Positions 1 through 9,663 are shown, counted from the first letter of the stretch. The stretch is DNA of 64,000 nucleotides from Hyphomicrobiales bacterium (GCA_900472675.1 UCJA01000011.1:88274-152273); one strand, 5' to 3'. Numbers and translations are program-made. The notes: generated by a model not told the origin, from the letters alone.

Positions 1-272
1 ATCCACATCTGCACCCGCCGTGTCTCACCGAAATCGAACAGCATGCCGGCATCCGGCGCCATTTCCTTGCGGAACATCAGGCCCTGCATGCGCTGCTCGT
101 CATTGAGGGCAAGCTCCACGATGAACTTGTGGATCTTGCCGGCCGATTCGATCGTGAGTTCTTCTTTCGAAAAGGTCACCTGCTGCTGTGCCGAGACGGC
201 GAACACACCGGCCAGACACAGAAAAAGCGCCGCAAGGGCGCCTCTCATGAATAGGGAAAGGGGGTTACGCAT
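1..272 (-). CDS. DUF192 family exported protein (partial, C-terminus outside window)
   Basis: The visible 90 residues start with an export signal (RNPLSLF, then a hydrophobic run ending VFAVSA) followed by the start of a DUF192 domain: HKFIVELALNDEQRMQGLMF and then MLFDFGETRRVQMW, where the family's conserved M-LF-F and MWM segment begins. The function of DUF192 proteins is not established; they are small secreted beta-barrel proteins. The start is the ATG at 272-270, which overlaps the stop of the upstream cold-shock gene as TGATG, implying translational coupling. The gene runs off the left edge, so the C-terminus cannot be checked. Confidence 0.85.
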   Translation of the reverse strand, partial: MRNPLSLFMRGALAALFLCLAGVFAVSAQQQVTFSKEELTIESAGKIHKFIVELALNDEQRMQGLMFRKEMAPDAGMLFDFGETRRVQMW

Positions 273-850
273 CAGTGCGCCCGGTTTCCGGGATTGGGAT
301 TGTCAGGGTGGATCTCGGCTGCCATCAGGCCCTTGTCGCCGGGTCCGAAGCGCACCAGAACCACCTGCCCGGGCCGCAGCTCGGTCAGGCCGAAGCGGCG
401 GAGCGTTTCCATGTGCACGAAGATGTCCTCGGTGCCCTCGCCCCGGGTCAGGAAGCCGAACCCCTTGGTGCGGTTGAACCATTTCACCAGCGCCCGCTCC
501 AGGCCACTGGTCGGCGTCACCTGCACATGGGTGCGGACCGGCGGCATCTGCGAGGGGTGCACGGCCGTCGACTGATCCATCGACAGGATCCGGAACGCCT
601 GGTAGCCGCGATCCCGTTTCTGGATCATGGCAACGATGCGTGTTCCTTCGAGAATCGTCTGGTAGCCGTCGCGCCGCAGGCAGGTCACATGCAGGAGAAC
701 ATCCTGCATCCCGTTGTCCGGCACGATGAAGCCGAAGCCCTTCGCCACATCAAACCATTTGACGACACCGGTGATCTCGATCAGCTCGACCGGTTCGCCC
801 GGGAGCTCCTCGAAGCTGGCAATGCCCTTCGATGACATTCTGTCTGCCAT
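272..850 (-). CDS. Two-domain cold-shock (CspA-family) protein
   Basis: 192 residues holding two cold-shock domains: CSD1 at about 27-92 (VVKWFDVAKGFGFIVPD, then DVLLHV) and CSD2 at about 119-183 (LVKWFNRTKGFGFLTR, then DIFVHM). Both retain the RNP1 (KGFGF) and RNP2 aromatic/basic faces that bind single-stranded nucleic acid, so this is a cytoplasmic RNA/ssDNA-binding protein of the tandem-CSD type common in alphaproteobacteria rather than a 70-residue CspA. A proline-rich linker (about 95-115) joins the domains. The ATG at 850 is preceded by a GAGGGG stretch; the ATG at 838 is an alternative. It overlaps the downstream DUF192 gene by one base. The AT-rich stretch 851-930 probably holds the promoter. 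Confidence 0.9.
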   Translation of the reverse strand: MADRMSSKGIASFEELPGEPVELIEITGVVKWFDVAKGFGFIVPDNGMQDVLLHVTCLRRDGYQTILEGTRIVAMIQKRDRGYQAFRILSMDQSTAVHPSQMPPVRTHVQVTPTSGLERALVKWFNRTKGFGFLTRGEGTEDIFVHMETLRRFGLTELRPGQVVLVRFGPGDKGLMAAEIHPDNPNPGNRAH

Positions 851-1069
851 ATCTTATCGGCCCCTCGATCTACGCGTTACGACATGACGGTTAACTGATT
901 CTTAGAGGATAGATTAACATTGCGGTAACCGTCCAGCGCAAGTGCTCGTGCATGCTAATCACCGTCTTTCTATGGGGAGTGGCTTGCTCCAGGCTGGCGG
1001 CCGCTCCATATCCGGCAGGCCTTTCGGCAGGATTTTCTCCTCAGCCATTAATTTTACGGAGCACCTCAC

Positions 1070-1510
1070 ATGCGCTATCTCCACACCATGGTCCGGGTCA
1101 AAGACCTGGATGCCTCGCTGGACTTCTACACGACCGCGCTCCGGCTTCAGGAAATCCGTCGCTTCGACAACGAGCAGGGCCGCTACACCCTGGTGTTCCT
1201 TGCCGCGAGCGACGATCTTTCCGCCGCCAAGGAGCACATGGCCCCCTGCGTTGAGCTGACCTACAACTGGGATACGGAAGACTACACGGGCGGGCGCAAC
1301 TTCGGCCACCTCGCCTATGAAGTCGACAACATCTACGAGACCTGCCAGCAGCTGCAGGACAAGGGGATCACCATCAACCGTCCGCCGCGCGAAGGCCGCA
1401 TGGCCTTCGTCCGTTCGCCGGACGGCATTTCGATCGAACTTCTGCAGAAGGGCGAGAACCTTCCGGTTTCCGAACCCTGGGCTTCGGCTCCCAATATCGG
1501 CAGCTGGTAA
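1070..1510 (+). CDS. gloA: Lactoylglutathione lyase (glyoxalase I)
   Basis: 146 residues, the usual length of bacterial metal-dependent glyoxalase I, which converts the methylglyoxal-glutathione hemithioacetal to S-lactoylglutathione in the cytosol. The four metal ligands of the family can be placed: H5 (RYLHTMVRV), E62 (CVELTYNW), H80 (NFGHLAYEV) and E123 (SIELLQ). Vicinal-oxygen-chelate repeats fall at about 1-65 and 75-128. The ATG follows a GGAGCACCTCAC stretch. It stands alone between the divergent cold-shock gene and the lipoprotein gene downstream. Confidence 0.95.
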   Translation: MRYLHTMVRVKDLDASLDFYTTALRLQEIRRFDNEQGRYTLVFLAASDDLSAAKEHMAPCVELTYNWDTEDYTGGRNFGHLAYEVDNIYETCQQLQDKGITINRPPREGRMAFVRSPDGISIELLQKGENLPVSEPWASAPNIGSW

Positions 1511-1609
1511 TCAATCTGGGCAGCGACGGCATTGCCGCCGCTGCCCAGACAAGAGATGCTGGAGGGAGCGATTCGCGGATACCGCGGATCCAGAGCCAAG
1601 GGACATGAC

Positions 1610-2158
1610 GTGCCTGATACCCCCTCCACCATCCGCCGCACCTTGTACCGGCTGTCGGTCGCCTGCCTGGTGGCCGGCGTACTGAGCGGCTGCATGACGG
1701 CCAAGAAGGCGGAAGATGGCGCAGCGCCGGGCGACACTGCTGCGGCAGAAACCGAAGGCCTGAAGGCACCGCCGCCGGCAGAGACCGGGAAGGCGGCGTC
1801 CGCCAGCCAATACGTCGATCCAATGATCACCAAGGAGCCTGGGGCACCGGGGAAGCATCAGGCGAAGACGGCAGCTGCGGGCGCGCCTGCACAACAGGCA
1901 CCGGCCGCGAACGCCAGTGCCTTTCCGCCGGCGCCTGCCCAGCCATCGGGCTCGATCGCAGGCCTTGCGACGCAGCCGACCGGCGTTCGTGCCGGCAGTT
2001 TCAGCATCTTTTCCGCAGCGCCCGCCCCCCAGCCGGCCGGAACCCCCTCGCCCGGCACCGGGATCAGCGCAACGACAGGCAGCATGTTTACGCCGCGCCA
2101 GCCGCTTCCAGCGGCAGGTTGCACCACGGACGCCGCCGGCTTTCCGGTAAACTGCTGA
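1610..2158 (+). CDS. Predicted lipoprotein, low complexity
   Basis: I place the start at the GTG at 1610, preceded by AAGGGA at the right distance, rather than at upstream codons. The protein then begins with basic residues, a hydrophobic stretch (SVACLVAGV) and the lipobox LSGC, as expected for a lipid-anchored envelope protein. The mature part (about 155 residues) is rich in Ala, Pro, Gly and Thr and has no domain I recognise. It ends with a short motif containing two cysteines (GCTTDAAGFPVNC). The location call rests on the lipobox; the function is unknown. Confidence 0.75.
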   Translation: MPDTPSTIRRTLYRLSVACLVAGVLSGCMTAKKAEDGAAPGDTAAAETEGLKAPPPAETGKAASASQYVDPMITKEPGAPGKHQAKTAAAGAPAQQAPAANASAFPPAPAQPSGSIAGLATQPTGVRAGSFSIFSAAPAPQPAGTPSPGTGISATTGSMFTPRQPLPAAGCTTDAAGFPVNC

Positions 2159-2233
2159 TATTGCTCCCTTTAAAGCCCGCAATCTGGCGCCAAAAGCGGC
2201 GATGAGATTTTTGCGAAAAAGATGGTTTTGGCG

Positions 2234-2263
2234 CTTGCGGGACCGAAATGTCCTCTCTATAAG
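2234..2263 (+). promoter_or_regulatory. Sigma-70 promoter of first tRNA-Glu
   Basis: CTTGCG at 2234-2239 and TATAAG at 2258-2263 are separated by 18 bases; the -10 lies 20 bases before the tRNA. The same two hexamers with the same spacing precede the second tRNA-Glu copy, which supports the assignment. Confidence 0.75.
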
Positions 2264-2283
2264 AGCGCCACAACGAAGCGCAC

Positions 2284-2358
2284 GCGCCCTTCGTCTATCG
2301 GTTAGGACACCAGATTTTCATTCTGGGAAGAGGGGTTCGACTCCCCTAGGGCGTGCCA
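2284..2358 (+). tRNA. tRNA-Glu(UUC), copy 1
   Basis: A 75-nt gene including the encoded CCA. The acceptor GCGCCCT pairs with AGGGCGT (first pair G-U), the anticodon stem is CCAGA/TCTGG with loop TTTTCAT giving anticodon UUC, and the T arm is GAGGGGTTCGACTCCCC. The D arm has the GGTTAGGA found in tRNA-Glu. It is identical to the second copy 232 bases downstream. Confidence 0.97.
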
Positions 2359-2468
2359 CTTCTCTTCTCCCCAAAGCCATGTTTTGATTGCGAATTCGGG
2401 CCTGCGCCCAGGCGGCAGCCGATGCGCAATTATTTGCGCTTGCAACTGTCAAAAAACTGAAATTTACG

Positions 2469-2498
2469 CTTGCGAGATCGGATTGTGGCCCATATAAG
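2469..2498 (+). promoter_or_regulatory. Sigma-70 promoter of second tRNA-Glu
   Basis: CTTGCG at 2469-2474 and TATAAG at 2493-2498 with an 18-base spacer, the same hexamers and spacing as for the first copy; both are followed by a G(A/G)GCGCCAC stretch. Confidence 0.75.
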
Positions 2499-2515
2499 GG
2501 CGCCACGGAGCGCAC

Positions 2516-2590
2516 GCGCCCTTCGTCTATCGGTTAGGACACCAGATTTTCATTCTGGGAAGAGGGGTTCGACTCCCCTAGGGCGTGCCA
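2516..2590 (+). tRNA. tRNA-Glu(UUC), copy 2
   Basis: 75 nt including CCA and identical in sequence to the first copy: acceptor GCGCCCT/AGGGCGT, anticodon loop TTTTCAT (UUC). It has its own promoter, so the pair arose by duplication of promoter plus gene rather than of the gene within one transcript. Confidence 0.97.
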
Positions 2591-2651
2591 CTCCTCCTCT
2601 CAATTCCCCCTGCTTATCATGATCGCCGCCGTCGCCCCTTTCCGGGGCTGT

Positions 2652-4487
2652 TTACGGCGACGGTACGGCGTCGAGAAGCCGGAGCTGCATGCGTCGGTTT
2701 CCCTGCCACTGATCGGCGCTCAGGCAGCCTGCCGCATGGATCTGCATGCCGCGGCTCTTGAGCAGGAAGTTTCCGAGCGGCGTATCGATGGCCCGGAAGG
2801 CAATCCCTTCCAGGCGCGAGCCATCCAGCGATTCGAGCGTGATCTTCACATGTGCCGTGCCCACCTGGCGCGCGTCCTTGAGGCGATGCGCTGGAATGGC
2901 AAAGATCGGCTGCGGATGACCGGAGCCAAAGGGCCCCGCCTGCTCCAGCTGGTCAAAAAGCTCGACGGTCGCGCCGGAGGCGGACAGGGCTCCGTCGATC
3001 TTCAGCAGATGATTGGCGACCAAGCCCGGCACGTTGCGGCCCGCCTCCTCCTCGAAGAAGGCGCGCAGGCGGCCAAGGTTCTGGCGTTCGACGGTGAGGC
3101 CCGCTGCCATCGCGTGTCCGCCGCCCTTCACGAGGAGACCGGCATCCACCGCAGCGCGCACCATGCGCCCCATGTCGAACCCGTTGATGGAGCGGCCTGA
3201 GCCGGCACCCTTGCCCGAGGGATCAAAGGCGATGGCAAAGGCCGGCCGCTTGAATTTCTCCTTGAGGCGCGCCGCGATCAGCCCGACGATGCCGGGGTGC
3301 CAGTTGTCGCGCGCGGTCAAGAGCACCGAGGCGCCTTCACCGTTTCCGTATTCCGCGAGCACCTCGGCCTCCGCCTCGGCCAGCATGGCAGCTTCCATCG
3401 CCTGGCGCTCGCGGTTGAGGTCGTCCAGGCGACCGGCGATTTCCTCGGCCTCGATCGAATCATCGATCGTCAGAAGCCGGCTACCGAGCGCTGCGTCGCC
3501 GATCCGTCCGCCGGCATTGATGCGCGGGCCGATGAGGAAGCCGAGATGATAGGGGCCGACCGGGCCGCCGAGGCCCGCCTTGCGGAACAGTGCCGACAGG
3601 CCGGCATTGCCCATGTGGCGCGCCGCCAGCAGTCCCTTGACAACATAGGCCCGGTTCAGCCCCTTCAGGGGCACCACGTCGCAGATCGTCGCCAGCGCGA
3701 CAATATCCAGCCAGGCGAGCAGATCGAGCGAGCGGGCCCTCTGGTCGCCGCGCTGGCGCAGCAGACGCGCGGCTGCGACCAGCACCATGAAGACGACGCC
3801 GGCAGCGCAGAGGTGCCCCTGCCCCGACAGATCATCCTCGCGGTTGGGATTGACCAGCGCCAGGCATGGCGGCAGGTCGTGGCCGAGTTGGTGGTGGTCG
3901 ATCACCACCACGTCGACGCCCTCGTCGCGGGCGGCGGCCAGCGCCTCATGGCTGGTCGATCCGCAGTCGACGGTGACGATCAGCCGGGCGCCGCGGGCAA
4001 TCAGCTGGCGGATCGCCGTCGGGTTCGGGCCATAGCCCTCAAAAATCCGGCCCGGAATATAGATTTCCGCTTCCACACCGAAATGGCGCAGGAAGCGGTA
4101 CATCAGCGCGGAGGACGAAGCGCCGTCGACGTCATAGTCGCCGAAGATCGCCACCCGTTCGCCGCGGTCTATGGCGAGAGCCAGCCGCTCCACCGCTTTT
4201 TCGCAGTCGGTCAGCGTGAAGGGATCCGGCATCAGCGAGCGCAGGGTGGGATCGAGAAACGCCGGTGCGTCGTCCAGGGTGACGCCGCGGCCTGCCAGCA
4301 CGCGGGCCACCAGCTCCGGAATACCGTGAACCTGGGTGATTGCCAGGGCGCGGTTCTGGGCGGCCTGGTCGAGGCGCGAGACCCAGCGCTGCCCGCTCAC
4401 CGAGTTTTCGACATTCAGGAAGGCGCGCTGCACCGGGTCGACAGGCGTGGTCGACAGGGGGCCGGCGGAAAGTTCTCGTGTGTTCAT
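2652..4487 (-). CDS. recJ: Single-stranded-DNA-specific 5'-3' exonuclease RecJ
   Basis: 611 residues of the DHH phosphoesterase superfamily. Catalytic motifs are intact: GDYDVDG (D117, D119, D121), VDCGS (D174) and DHH (197-199), followed by the DHHA1 region with GGG.AMAAG (VKGGGHAMAAGL), and a C-terminal OB-like part (GPFGSGHPQPIF...). RecJ degrades 5' ssDNA tails in RecFOR recombination and in mismatch and base-excision repair. The ATG at 4487 follows a short gap after hom. A GCCCC/GGGGC hairpin just past the stop (about 2633-2647) has no T-run, so no clear terminator is assigned. Confidence 0.96.
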   Translation of the reverse strand: MNTRELSAGPLSTTPVDPVQRAFLNVENSVSGQRWVSRLDQAAQNRALAITQVHGIPELVARVLAGRGVTLDDAPAFLDPTLRSLMPDPFTLTDCEKAVERLALAIDRGERVAIFGDYDVDGASSSALMYRFLRHFGVEAEIYIPGRIFEGYGPNPTAIRQLIARGARLIVTVDCGSTSHEALAAARDEGVDVVVIDHHQLGHDLPPCLALVNPNREDDLSGQGHLCAAGVVFMVLVAAARLLRQRGDQRARSLDLLAWLDIVALATICDVVPLKGLNRAYVVKGLLAARHMGNAGLSALFRKAGLGGPVGPYHLGFLIGPRINAGGRIGDAALGSRLLTIDDSIEAEEIAGRLDDLNRERQAMEAAMLAEAEAEVLAEYGNGEGASVLLTARDNWHPGIVGLIAARLKEKFKRPAFAIAFDPSGKGAGSGRSINGFDMGRMVRAAVDAGLLVKGGGHAMAAGLTVERQNLGRLRAFFEEEAGRNVPGLVANHLLKIDGALSASGATVELFDQLEQAGPFGSGHPQPIFAIPAHRLKDARQVGTAHVKITLESLDGSRLEGIAFRAIDTPLGNFLLKSRGMQIHAAGCLSADQWQGNRRMQLRLLDAVPSP

Positions 4488-4562
4488 GCCCTGCTTTTAC
4501 CGCATGCAGGGCCAAACGGAAACAGGGCGACGCTATGCATCACCGCCCTGCTCAAAACCCGT

Positions 4563-5882
4563 TCAGAAGGCCTTGGGGCGCTCGATGCGGATGACCTGCG
4601 GCTCGCCCACCAGATAGCTCTCCGCCTTGATGGCATCGACTGCCTTGCGGACGGAATCCTCCATCGTTGCGTGGGTGACGAGGATGATCGTCTTGGCGCT
4701 GTCGGCGCTCTCGGGCTTGGCCCGCTGCACGATCGATTCGAGCGAGATGCCGTTCTCGGCCATGCAGGTGGCAATGCTCGCAAAGACGCCGGTGCGGTCG
4801 GCGACCGTCAGGCGGATGAAGTAGCCGCCTTCGTGGCTCTGCATCTGGGCGCGCTTGTAAGGAACCAGCGATGCCGCGGGCGTGCCGAGGACCGGCACGC
4901 GCTGCGCACCCGGACGGCTCTTGGCGATATCGGCAATGTCGCCGAGGACAGCGGAGGCGGTCGCATCGCCGCCGGCACCCGGGCCGACCATCAGCAGTTC
5001 GCCAAGGATATCCGATTCCACTGCCACCGCATTGGTGACGCCATCGACCTGGGCAATCACCGAATCGCGCGGCACCATGGTCGGGTGAACGCGCTGCTCG
5101 ATGCCGGTCCCTGTGCGCTGAGCAACGCCCAGAAGCTTGATCCGGTAGCCAAGATCGGCTGCGGCGTGGATATCTTCGATGGTGATGTTGCTGATGCCTT
5201 CGAGATAGATCTCGTCGGGCGCAATCTCGGTGCCGAAGGCAAGCGTCGTCAGGATGGAGAGCTTGTGGGCGGTGTCGTTGCCTTCGATGTCGAAGGTGGG
5301 ATCGGCTTCTGCGTAGCCGAGGCGCTGGGCCTCCGCCAGGCAATCGGCAAATGACAGGCCGTCCTTTTCCATCCGCGTCAGGATGTAATTGCAGGTGCCG
5401 TTCATGATGCCGTAGACACGCGAGACGGTGTTGCCTGTCAGCGATTCGCGCAGTGCCTTGATGACGGGGATGCCACCGGCGACAGCTGCTTCGTAGTTCA
5501 GGATGACGCTGTTTTCTTCGGCGATGCGCGCCAGCTTGACACCCGAGGCTGCCAGCAGCGCCTTGTTGGCGGTCACCACGTGCAGGCCGCGGACCAGTGC
5601 CGCTTCCACCGAACGGGCCGCAGCGCCTTCCGCGCCGCCCATCAGCTCCACGAAGACGTCGATATCGGCTTCATTGGCCAGCGCTTCCGGCGTGTCGAAC
5701 CATGTGGCGCCGGAGATGTCGATGCCGCGGTCGCGGCTTCTGTCGCGGGCCGTAACGGCCGTGATTTCGATCGGGCGACCACAGGTGGTGGCGAGCGCAT
5801 CCGCGCGGCTGTGGATGATGCGGACAAGCGAAGCACCCACAGTGCCAAGACCCGCAATACCGACTTTGAGGGCGTCTGCCAT
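4563..5882 (-). CDS. hom: Homoserine dehydrogenase
   Basis: 439 residues from the ATG at 5882, chosen because AGGAAG lies just upstream and the Rossmann fold then starts at once (KVGIAGLGTVG, nucleotide loop GLGTVG). Other family marks are GGIPVIKALR, GIMNGTCNYIL and the substrate loop EADPTFDIEGNDTAHKL. A C-terminal ACT domain (about 350-430, GGYFIRLTVADRTGVFASI) is the usual site of threonine feedback. The enzyme reduces aspartate semialdehyde to homoserine, the branch point to threonine and methionine. It follows an aminotransferase gene on the same strand with a 59-base gap. Confidence 0.96.
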   Translation of the reverse strand: MADALKVGIAGLGTVGASLVRIIHSRADALATTCGRPIEITAVTARDRSRDRGIDISGATWFDTPEALANEADIDVFVELMGGAEGAAARSVEAALVRGLHVVTANKALLAASGVKLARIAEENSVILNYEAAVAGGIPVIKALRESLTGNTVSRVYGIMNGTCNYILTRMEKDGLSFADCLAEAQRLGYAEADPTFDIEGNDTAHKLSILTTLAFGTEIAPDEIYLEGISNITIEDIHAAADLGYRIKLLGVAQRTGTGIEQRVHPTMVPRDSVIAQVDGVTNAVAVESDILGELLMVGPGAGGDATASAVLGDIADIAKSRPGAQRVPVLGTPAASLVPYKRAQMQSHEGGYFIRLTVADRTGVFASIATCMAENGISLESIVQRAKPESADSAKTIILVTHATMEDSVRKAVDAIKAESYLVGEPQVIRIERPKAF

Positions 5883-5941
5883 GATATTCTTCCTGGACAT
5901 TGTGGCGGTGGCCGCACGGACCACCGCGGGAGGGGGTTCGA

Positions 5942-7162
5942 TCAGCGACGCGTGTTGAGCGAGATCACATTGTGCATCGTATCGTCCGCCGTGGAGAAGA
6001 AGCGCTTGATGTTGCGCGCGGCCTGGCGGATGCGATGCTCGTTCTCGACCAGCGCGAGGCGAATGTAGTCGTCGCCCATCTCGCCAAAGCCGATGCCCGG
6101 GGCAACGGCGACATCCGCCTTTTCCACCAGCAGCTTGGAGAACTCGAGGCTGCCAAGGTGACGGAATTTTTCCGGGATCTTCGCCCAGGCAAACATGGTG
6201 GCGGGCGGTGGCGGAACATCGAAGCCGGCCTTGGCAAAGCTTTCCACCATGACGTCGCGACGGCGCTTGTAGACGTTGCGGACCTCGGCAATGTCGGAGC
6301 CGTCGCCGTTAAGCGCATGGGTGGCCGCCACCTGAATGGGCGTGAAGGCACCGTAATCGAGATAGGATTTCACGCGCGTCAGCGCCGAGATCAGCCGCTC
6401 GTTGCCGACGGCAAAGCCGATGCGCCAGCCGGGCATGGAGAATGTCTTCGACATCGAGGTGAACTCGACCGCCACATCCATGGCGCCCGGGACCTGCAGG
6501 ACGGACGGTGGCGGCGCGTTTTCGTCGAAATAGATCTCGGAATAGGCGAGATCGGAGAGCACGATGAGTTCGTGCTTCTTGGCGAAGGCGATGACGTCCC
6601 GGTAGAAATCGAGGCTCGCCACATGCGCCGTCGGGTTCGACGGGTAGTTGATGATCAGCGCCAGAGGCTTCGGGATCGAATGCTTCACCGCCCGCTCGAG
6701 CGGCGCAAAGAAGCTATCGTCCGGCTCGGCGGACATGGAGCGGATGACGCCGCCCGCCATCAGGAAGCCGAAGGCGTGGATCGGATAGGTCGGGTTCGGG
6801 CACAGGATAACGTCACCCGGCGCGGTGATGGCCTGCGCCATGTTGGCGAAGCCTTCCTTGGAGCCGAGGGTCGCCACCACCTGCGTTTCCGGGTTTAGCT
6901 TCACGCCGAACCGGCGGGCGTAATAGGCGGCCTGCGCGCGGCGCAGACCGGGAATGCCCTTGGAGGAGGAATAGCGGTGTGTGCGCGGATCCTGGACCAC
7001 TTCGCACAGCTTGTCGACGATGCCTTGCGGGGTCGGAAGGTCCGGGTTTCCCATGCCGAGATCGATAATATCCGCGCCGCCCGCTCGCGCGCTCGCCTTC
7101 AAACGGTTGACCTGTTCGAACACGTAGGGCGGCAGACGTCGGACTTTATGAAACTCTTCCAT
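5942..7162 (-). CDS. PLP-dependent alanine-type aminotransferase (AlaC-like)
   Basis: About 406 residues of fold-type I class I/II aminotransferases. The PLP lysine is in SMSKTFSMPGWRIGFAVG, with the YPSNPT and DLAYSEIYFD motifs before it. The N-terminus (RRLPPYVFEQVNRLK, DLGMGNPDLPTP) matches the AlaC / LL-DAP-aminotransferase-like group. In rhizobia it is usually annotated as alanine aminotransferase; LL-diaminopimelate aminotransferase is the alternative and sequence alone does not separate them. I use the ATG at 7162 (MEEFHKV), preceded by GGGAAAAA. Upstream of hom on the same strand, consistent with an amino-acid biosynthesis unit. Confidence 0.88.
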   Translation of the reverse strand: MEEFHKVRRLPPYVFEQVNRLKASARAGGADIIDLGMGNPDLPTPQGIVDKLCEVVQDPRTHRYSSSKGIPGLRRAQAAYYARRFGVKLNPETQVVATLGSKEGFANMAQAITAPGDVILCPNPTYPIHAFGFLMAGGVIRSMSAEPDDSFFAPLERAVKHSIPKPLALIINYPSNPTAHVASLDFYRDVIAFAKKHELIVLSDLAYSEIYFDENAPPPSVLQVPGAMDVAVEFTSMSKTFSMPGWRIGFAVGNERLISALTRVKSYLDYGAFTPIQVAATHALNGDGSDIAEVRNVYKRRRDVMVESFAKAGFDVPPPPATMFAWAKIPEKFRHLGSLEFSKLLVEKADVAVAPGIGFGEMGDDYIRLALVENEHRIRQAARNIKRFFSTADDTMHNVISLNTRR

Positions 7163-7265
7163 GGCTTTTTCCCGGATCAAGAAACGGAGCAGGCGCACGC
7201 GGCCCTGCCTGGACAGCTATTCTAGGCGATTTGCGCTTTGCGGCCAATCGATTCGAAAAGCAAGC

Positions 7266-7676
7266 CTACTGAGCGGCTTCGGCGGCGATATTGGCCTGCG
7301 CATCGGTACCGTGGTCGGCCGCGAGCTTGCGGTAGGCGGTGACGCGACGCTTGTATTCCGCTTCGGAAATCTGGCCGGACTTGCGGGCCCGGGCGAGTGC
7401 GGCCATGCGCGGCTCGCTCTTTTCGTAGTCCGCATCCTCGATCTGCTCGTTGGCGGCGGTCAGGGTGCCGAAGGTCGGATAGGTACCCGTATCACGCCGC
7501 GTGAGAGCGCCTGGTGGTGGTGCCGTCTTCAACTGGCTGATCACGGCGGGCGGCGGCGTATTGGGGATCCCGTCATCGAGCGCGAAGCTCTTGCTGTTGC
7601 ATCCGGAAAGGCCCGGCAAAGCGGCTACAGCCGAAAGAAATGCAAGGCGGCCGAGCCAGTGCCTCAGTGTGATCAT
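7266..7676 (-). CDS. Predicted lipoprotein
   Basis: 136 residues from the ATG at 7676 (preceded by TAGGGAC). A basic N-terminus and hydrophobic run lead to the lipobox LSGC at about 24-27. The rest is hydrophilic, with a Pro-rich segment (NTPPPAVISQLKTAPPPGAL) and an Arg/Lys/Ala-rich helical C-terminus (EYKRRVTAYRKLAADHG). No known domain. It is divergent from phaC; the 122 bases between them must carry both promoters. Confidence 0.78.
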   Translation of the reverse strand: MITLRHWLGRLAFLSAVAALPGLSGCNSKSFALDDGIPNTPPPAVISQLKTAPPPGALTRRDTGTYPTFGTLTAANEQIEDADYEKSEPRMAALARARKSGQISEAEYKRRVTAYRKLAADHGTDAQANIAAEAAQ

Positions 7677-7798
7677 GTCCCTAACCCAATCTCCGTCGCC
7701 CCAGACGTCTACCGGCCTTACCGGTGGCTGGCACTTGTATTCGCTTTCCGGCACAATGTACAAACGAAAACAACCAACAACCAGTGGAGAGACCGCAC

Positions 7799-9652
7799 GT
7801 GGCGGACAAGACCGAGGACAAGGGGGCGACCGGAGCGGATTTCCCGGGATTCGACCCTAAATCGGTCGAGGCCTATCTGGTGAAGGACCCTCAGGCGCTG
7901 GCCGTGAACATGGCCCGCGCGCTGGAGAGCCTGGGCCAGGCTGCTTCCCTGTGGCTTGCGCCGCGCGAAAAGGGTGCCGCCAGCGATTCTTTCGCCGACC
8001 CCATCATCGAAGCCGTGCGGACCCTGTCGAAGGTTGCCGAGTACTGGATCAGCGAACCGCAGCGCACTTTCGAAGCGCAGACCATGCTGCTTTCCAGCTA
8101 CATCAACATCTGGACGCGGTCGTTCGCGCAGCTTGCGGGTCAGCCGGTCGCGCCTGAACCGGAGCCGACAAGCCCGCGCAAGGACCGTCGCTTCACGGAC
8201 GAGGACTGGACCAGCAACCCGTTCTTCGCCTTCTTGCGCCAGACCTATCTTGTCACCTGCGCCTGGGCTGAGAAACTGGTCAGCGAGGCTGAGGGGCTGG
8301 ACCCGGAGACACGCACCAAGGCGATGTTCTACCTCAAGCAGGTCACCGCTGCGCTTTCGCCCTCCAACTTTGCCTTCACCAACCCGGAGGTCTACCGCCA
8401 GACCGTTGCCACTAGCGGCGCCAATCTGGTGGCCGGCATGCGGATGCTCGCCGAAGACATCCTGGCCGGCGAAGGCCACCTGCGGCTGCGGCACACGGAT
8501 GCGACGCGCTTTGCCATCGGGCACAACATGGCGCTGACGCCCGGCAAGGTGGTGGCCCGCAACGCGCTTTGCGAGGTGCTGCAGTACGAACCCAGCACGG
8601 AGACGGTGCTGAAGCGCCCTCTCCTCATCGTGCCGCCGTGGATCAACAAGTTCTACATTCTCGACCTGACGCCGGAGAAGAGCTTCATCAAGTGGTGTGT
8701 CGACCAGGGCCACACGGTGTTCGTGATCTCCTGGGTGAACCCTGATTCGAGCCACGCCACGAAGGACTGGGAGTCCTACATGGGTGAAGGCATCGATTTC
8801 GCGCTGGATACAATCGAGGCGGCAACCGGCGAGACCGAGGTCAATGCCATCGGTTACTGCGTCGGGGGGACCTTGCTTGCATCGACGCTGGCCTATCATG
8901 CGCAAATGAAGAACACGCGGGTCGCTTCCGCCACTTTCCTGACAGCGCAGGTGGATTTCACCCACGCCGGGGACCTGAAGATCTTTGCGGACGAGGATCA
9001 GATCGCGGCGCTGGAAAAACACATGGAGGCGACCGGCTACCTCGCCAGCGCCAAGATGGCGAGCGTCTTCAACATGCTGCGCGCCTCCGAGCTCATCTGG
9101 CCCTATGTGGTGAACAATTATCTCAAGGGCCGCGAGCCGCCGCCCTTCGACCTGCTCTACTGGAATTCCGACGCCACACGGCTGACGGCCGCCAATCACG
9201 CCTATTACCTGCGCAACTGCTACCTGAACAACCGGCTGAGCAAGGGCGAGATGATGCTGGCCGGCACGGTCGTCTCCCTGCACGACATCACCCTGCCCGT
9301 CTACAATCTCGCCACGCGCGAAGATCATATCGCGCCGGCAAAATCCGTGTTTTTCGGTTCGGCGCTGTTCGGCGGAGAGGTGGATTTCGTGCTGTCCGGT
9401 TCGGGGCATATCGCCGGGGTGATCAACCCACCCGGGCGGGCCAAGTACCAGTTCTGGTCCGGCGCCAAGCCCGAAGGGACATTCGAGGACTGGCTGGCGG
9501 AAGCGGAGGAAACAAAGGGCTCCTGGTGGCCGCACTGGCACGCCTGGATCAGGGCGAAAGCCTCTGACGTTGTGCCGGCCCGCACGCCCGGCAGCGCCTC
9601 CCATCCGACGCTTGGCGATGCGCCGGGTACCTATGTGCTTGTACGCGGCTGA
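7799..9652 (+). CDS. phaC: Class I poly(3-hydroxyalkanoate) synthase
   Basis: 617 residues from the GTG at 7799, chosen for the GGAGAG seven bases upstream. This is an alpha/beta hydrolase with the PHA-synthase lipase-like box GYCVGG (catalytic Cys354), a later Asp in ATREDHIAP and His in [12 protein letters not shown], giving the Cys-Asp-His triad. The N-terminal PhaC_N region and [20 protein letters not shown] are typical of class I enzymes, which polymerise 3-hydroxybutyryl-CoA on the granule surface. No phaE or phaA/B is adjacent. sfsA follows after 11 bases. Confidence 0.96.
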   Translation: MADKTEDKGATGADFPGFDPKSVEAYLVKDPQALAVNMARALESLGQAASLWLAPREKGAASDSFADPIIEAVRTLSKVAEYWISEPQRTFEAQTMLLSSYINIWTRSFAQLAGQPVAPEPEPTSPRKDRRFTDEDWTSNPFFAFLRQTYLVTCAWAEKLVSEAEGLDPETRTKAMFYLKQVTAALSPSNFAFTNPEVYRQTVATSGANLVAGMRMLAEDILAGEGHLRLRHTDATRFAIGHNMALTPGKVVARNALCEVLQYEPSTETVLKRPLLIVPPWINKFYILDLTPEKSFIKWCVDQGHTVFVISWVNPDSSHATKDWESYMGEGIDFALDTIEAATGETEVNAIGYCVGGTLLASTLAYHAQMKNTRVASATFLTAQVDFTHAGDLKIFADEDQIAALEKHMEATGYLASAKMASVFNMLRASELIWPYVVNNYLKGREPPPFDLLYWNSDATRLTAANHAYYLRNCYLNNRLSKGEMMLAGTVVSLHDITLPVYNLATREDHIAPAKSVFFGSALFGGEVDFVLSGSGHIAGVINPPGRAKYQFWSGAKPEGTFEDWLAEAEETKGSWWPHWHAWIRAKASDVVPARTPGSASHPTLGDAPGTYVLVRG

Positions 9653-9663
9653 GCCTGGTCGCC

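Noticed and set aside
2318..2515. 65-codon minus-strand ORF over the first tRNA-Glu
   Set aside because: Its start lies in the spacer between the tRNA genes and its end reads a tRNA T arm in antisense, a typical artefact.
3297..5354. 685-codon open frame on the plus strand across recJ and hom
   Set aside because: It spans two well-supported minus-strand genes and resembles no family.
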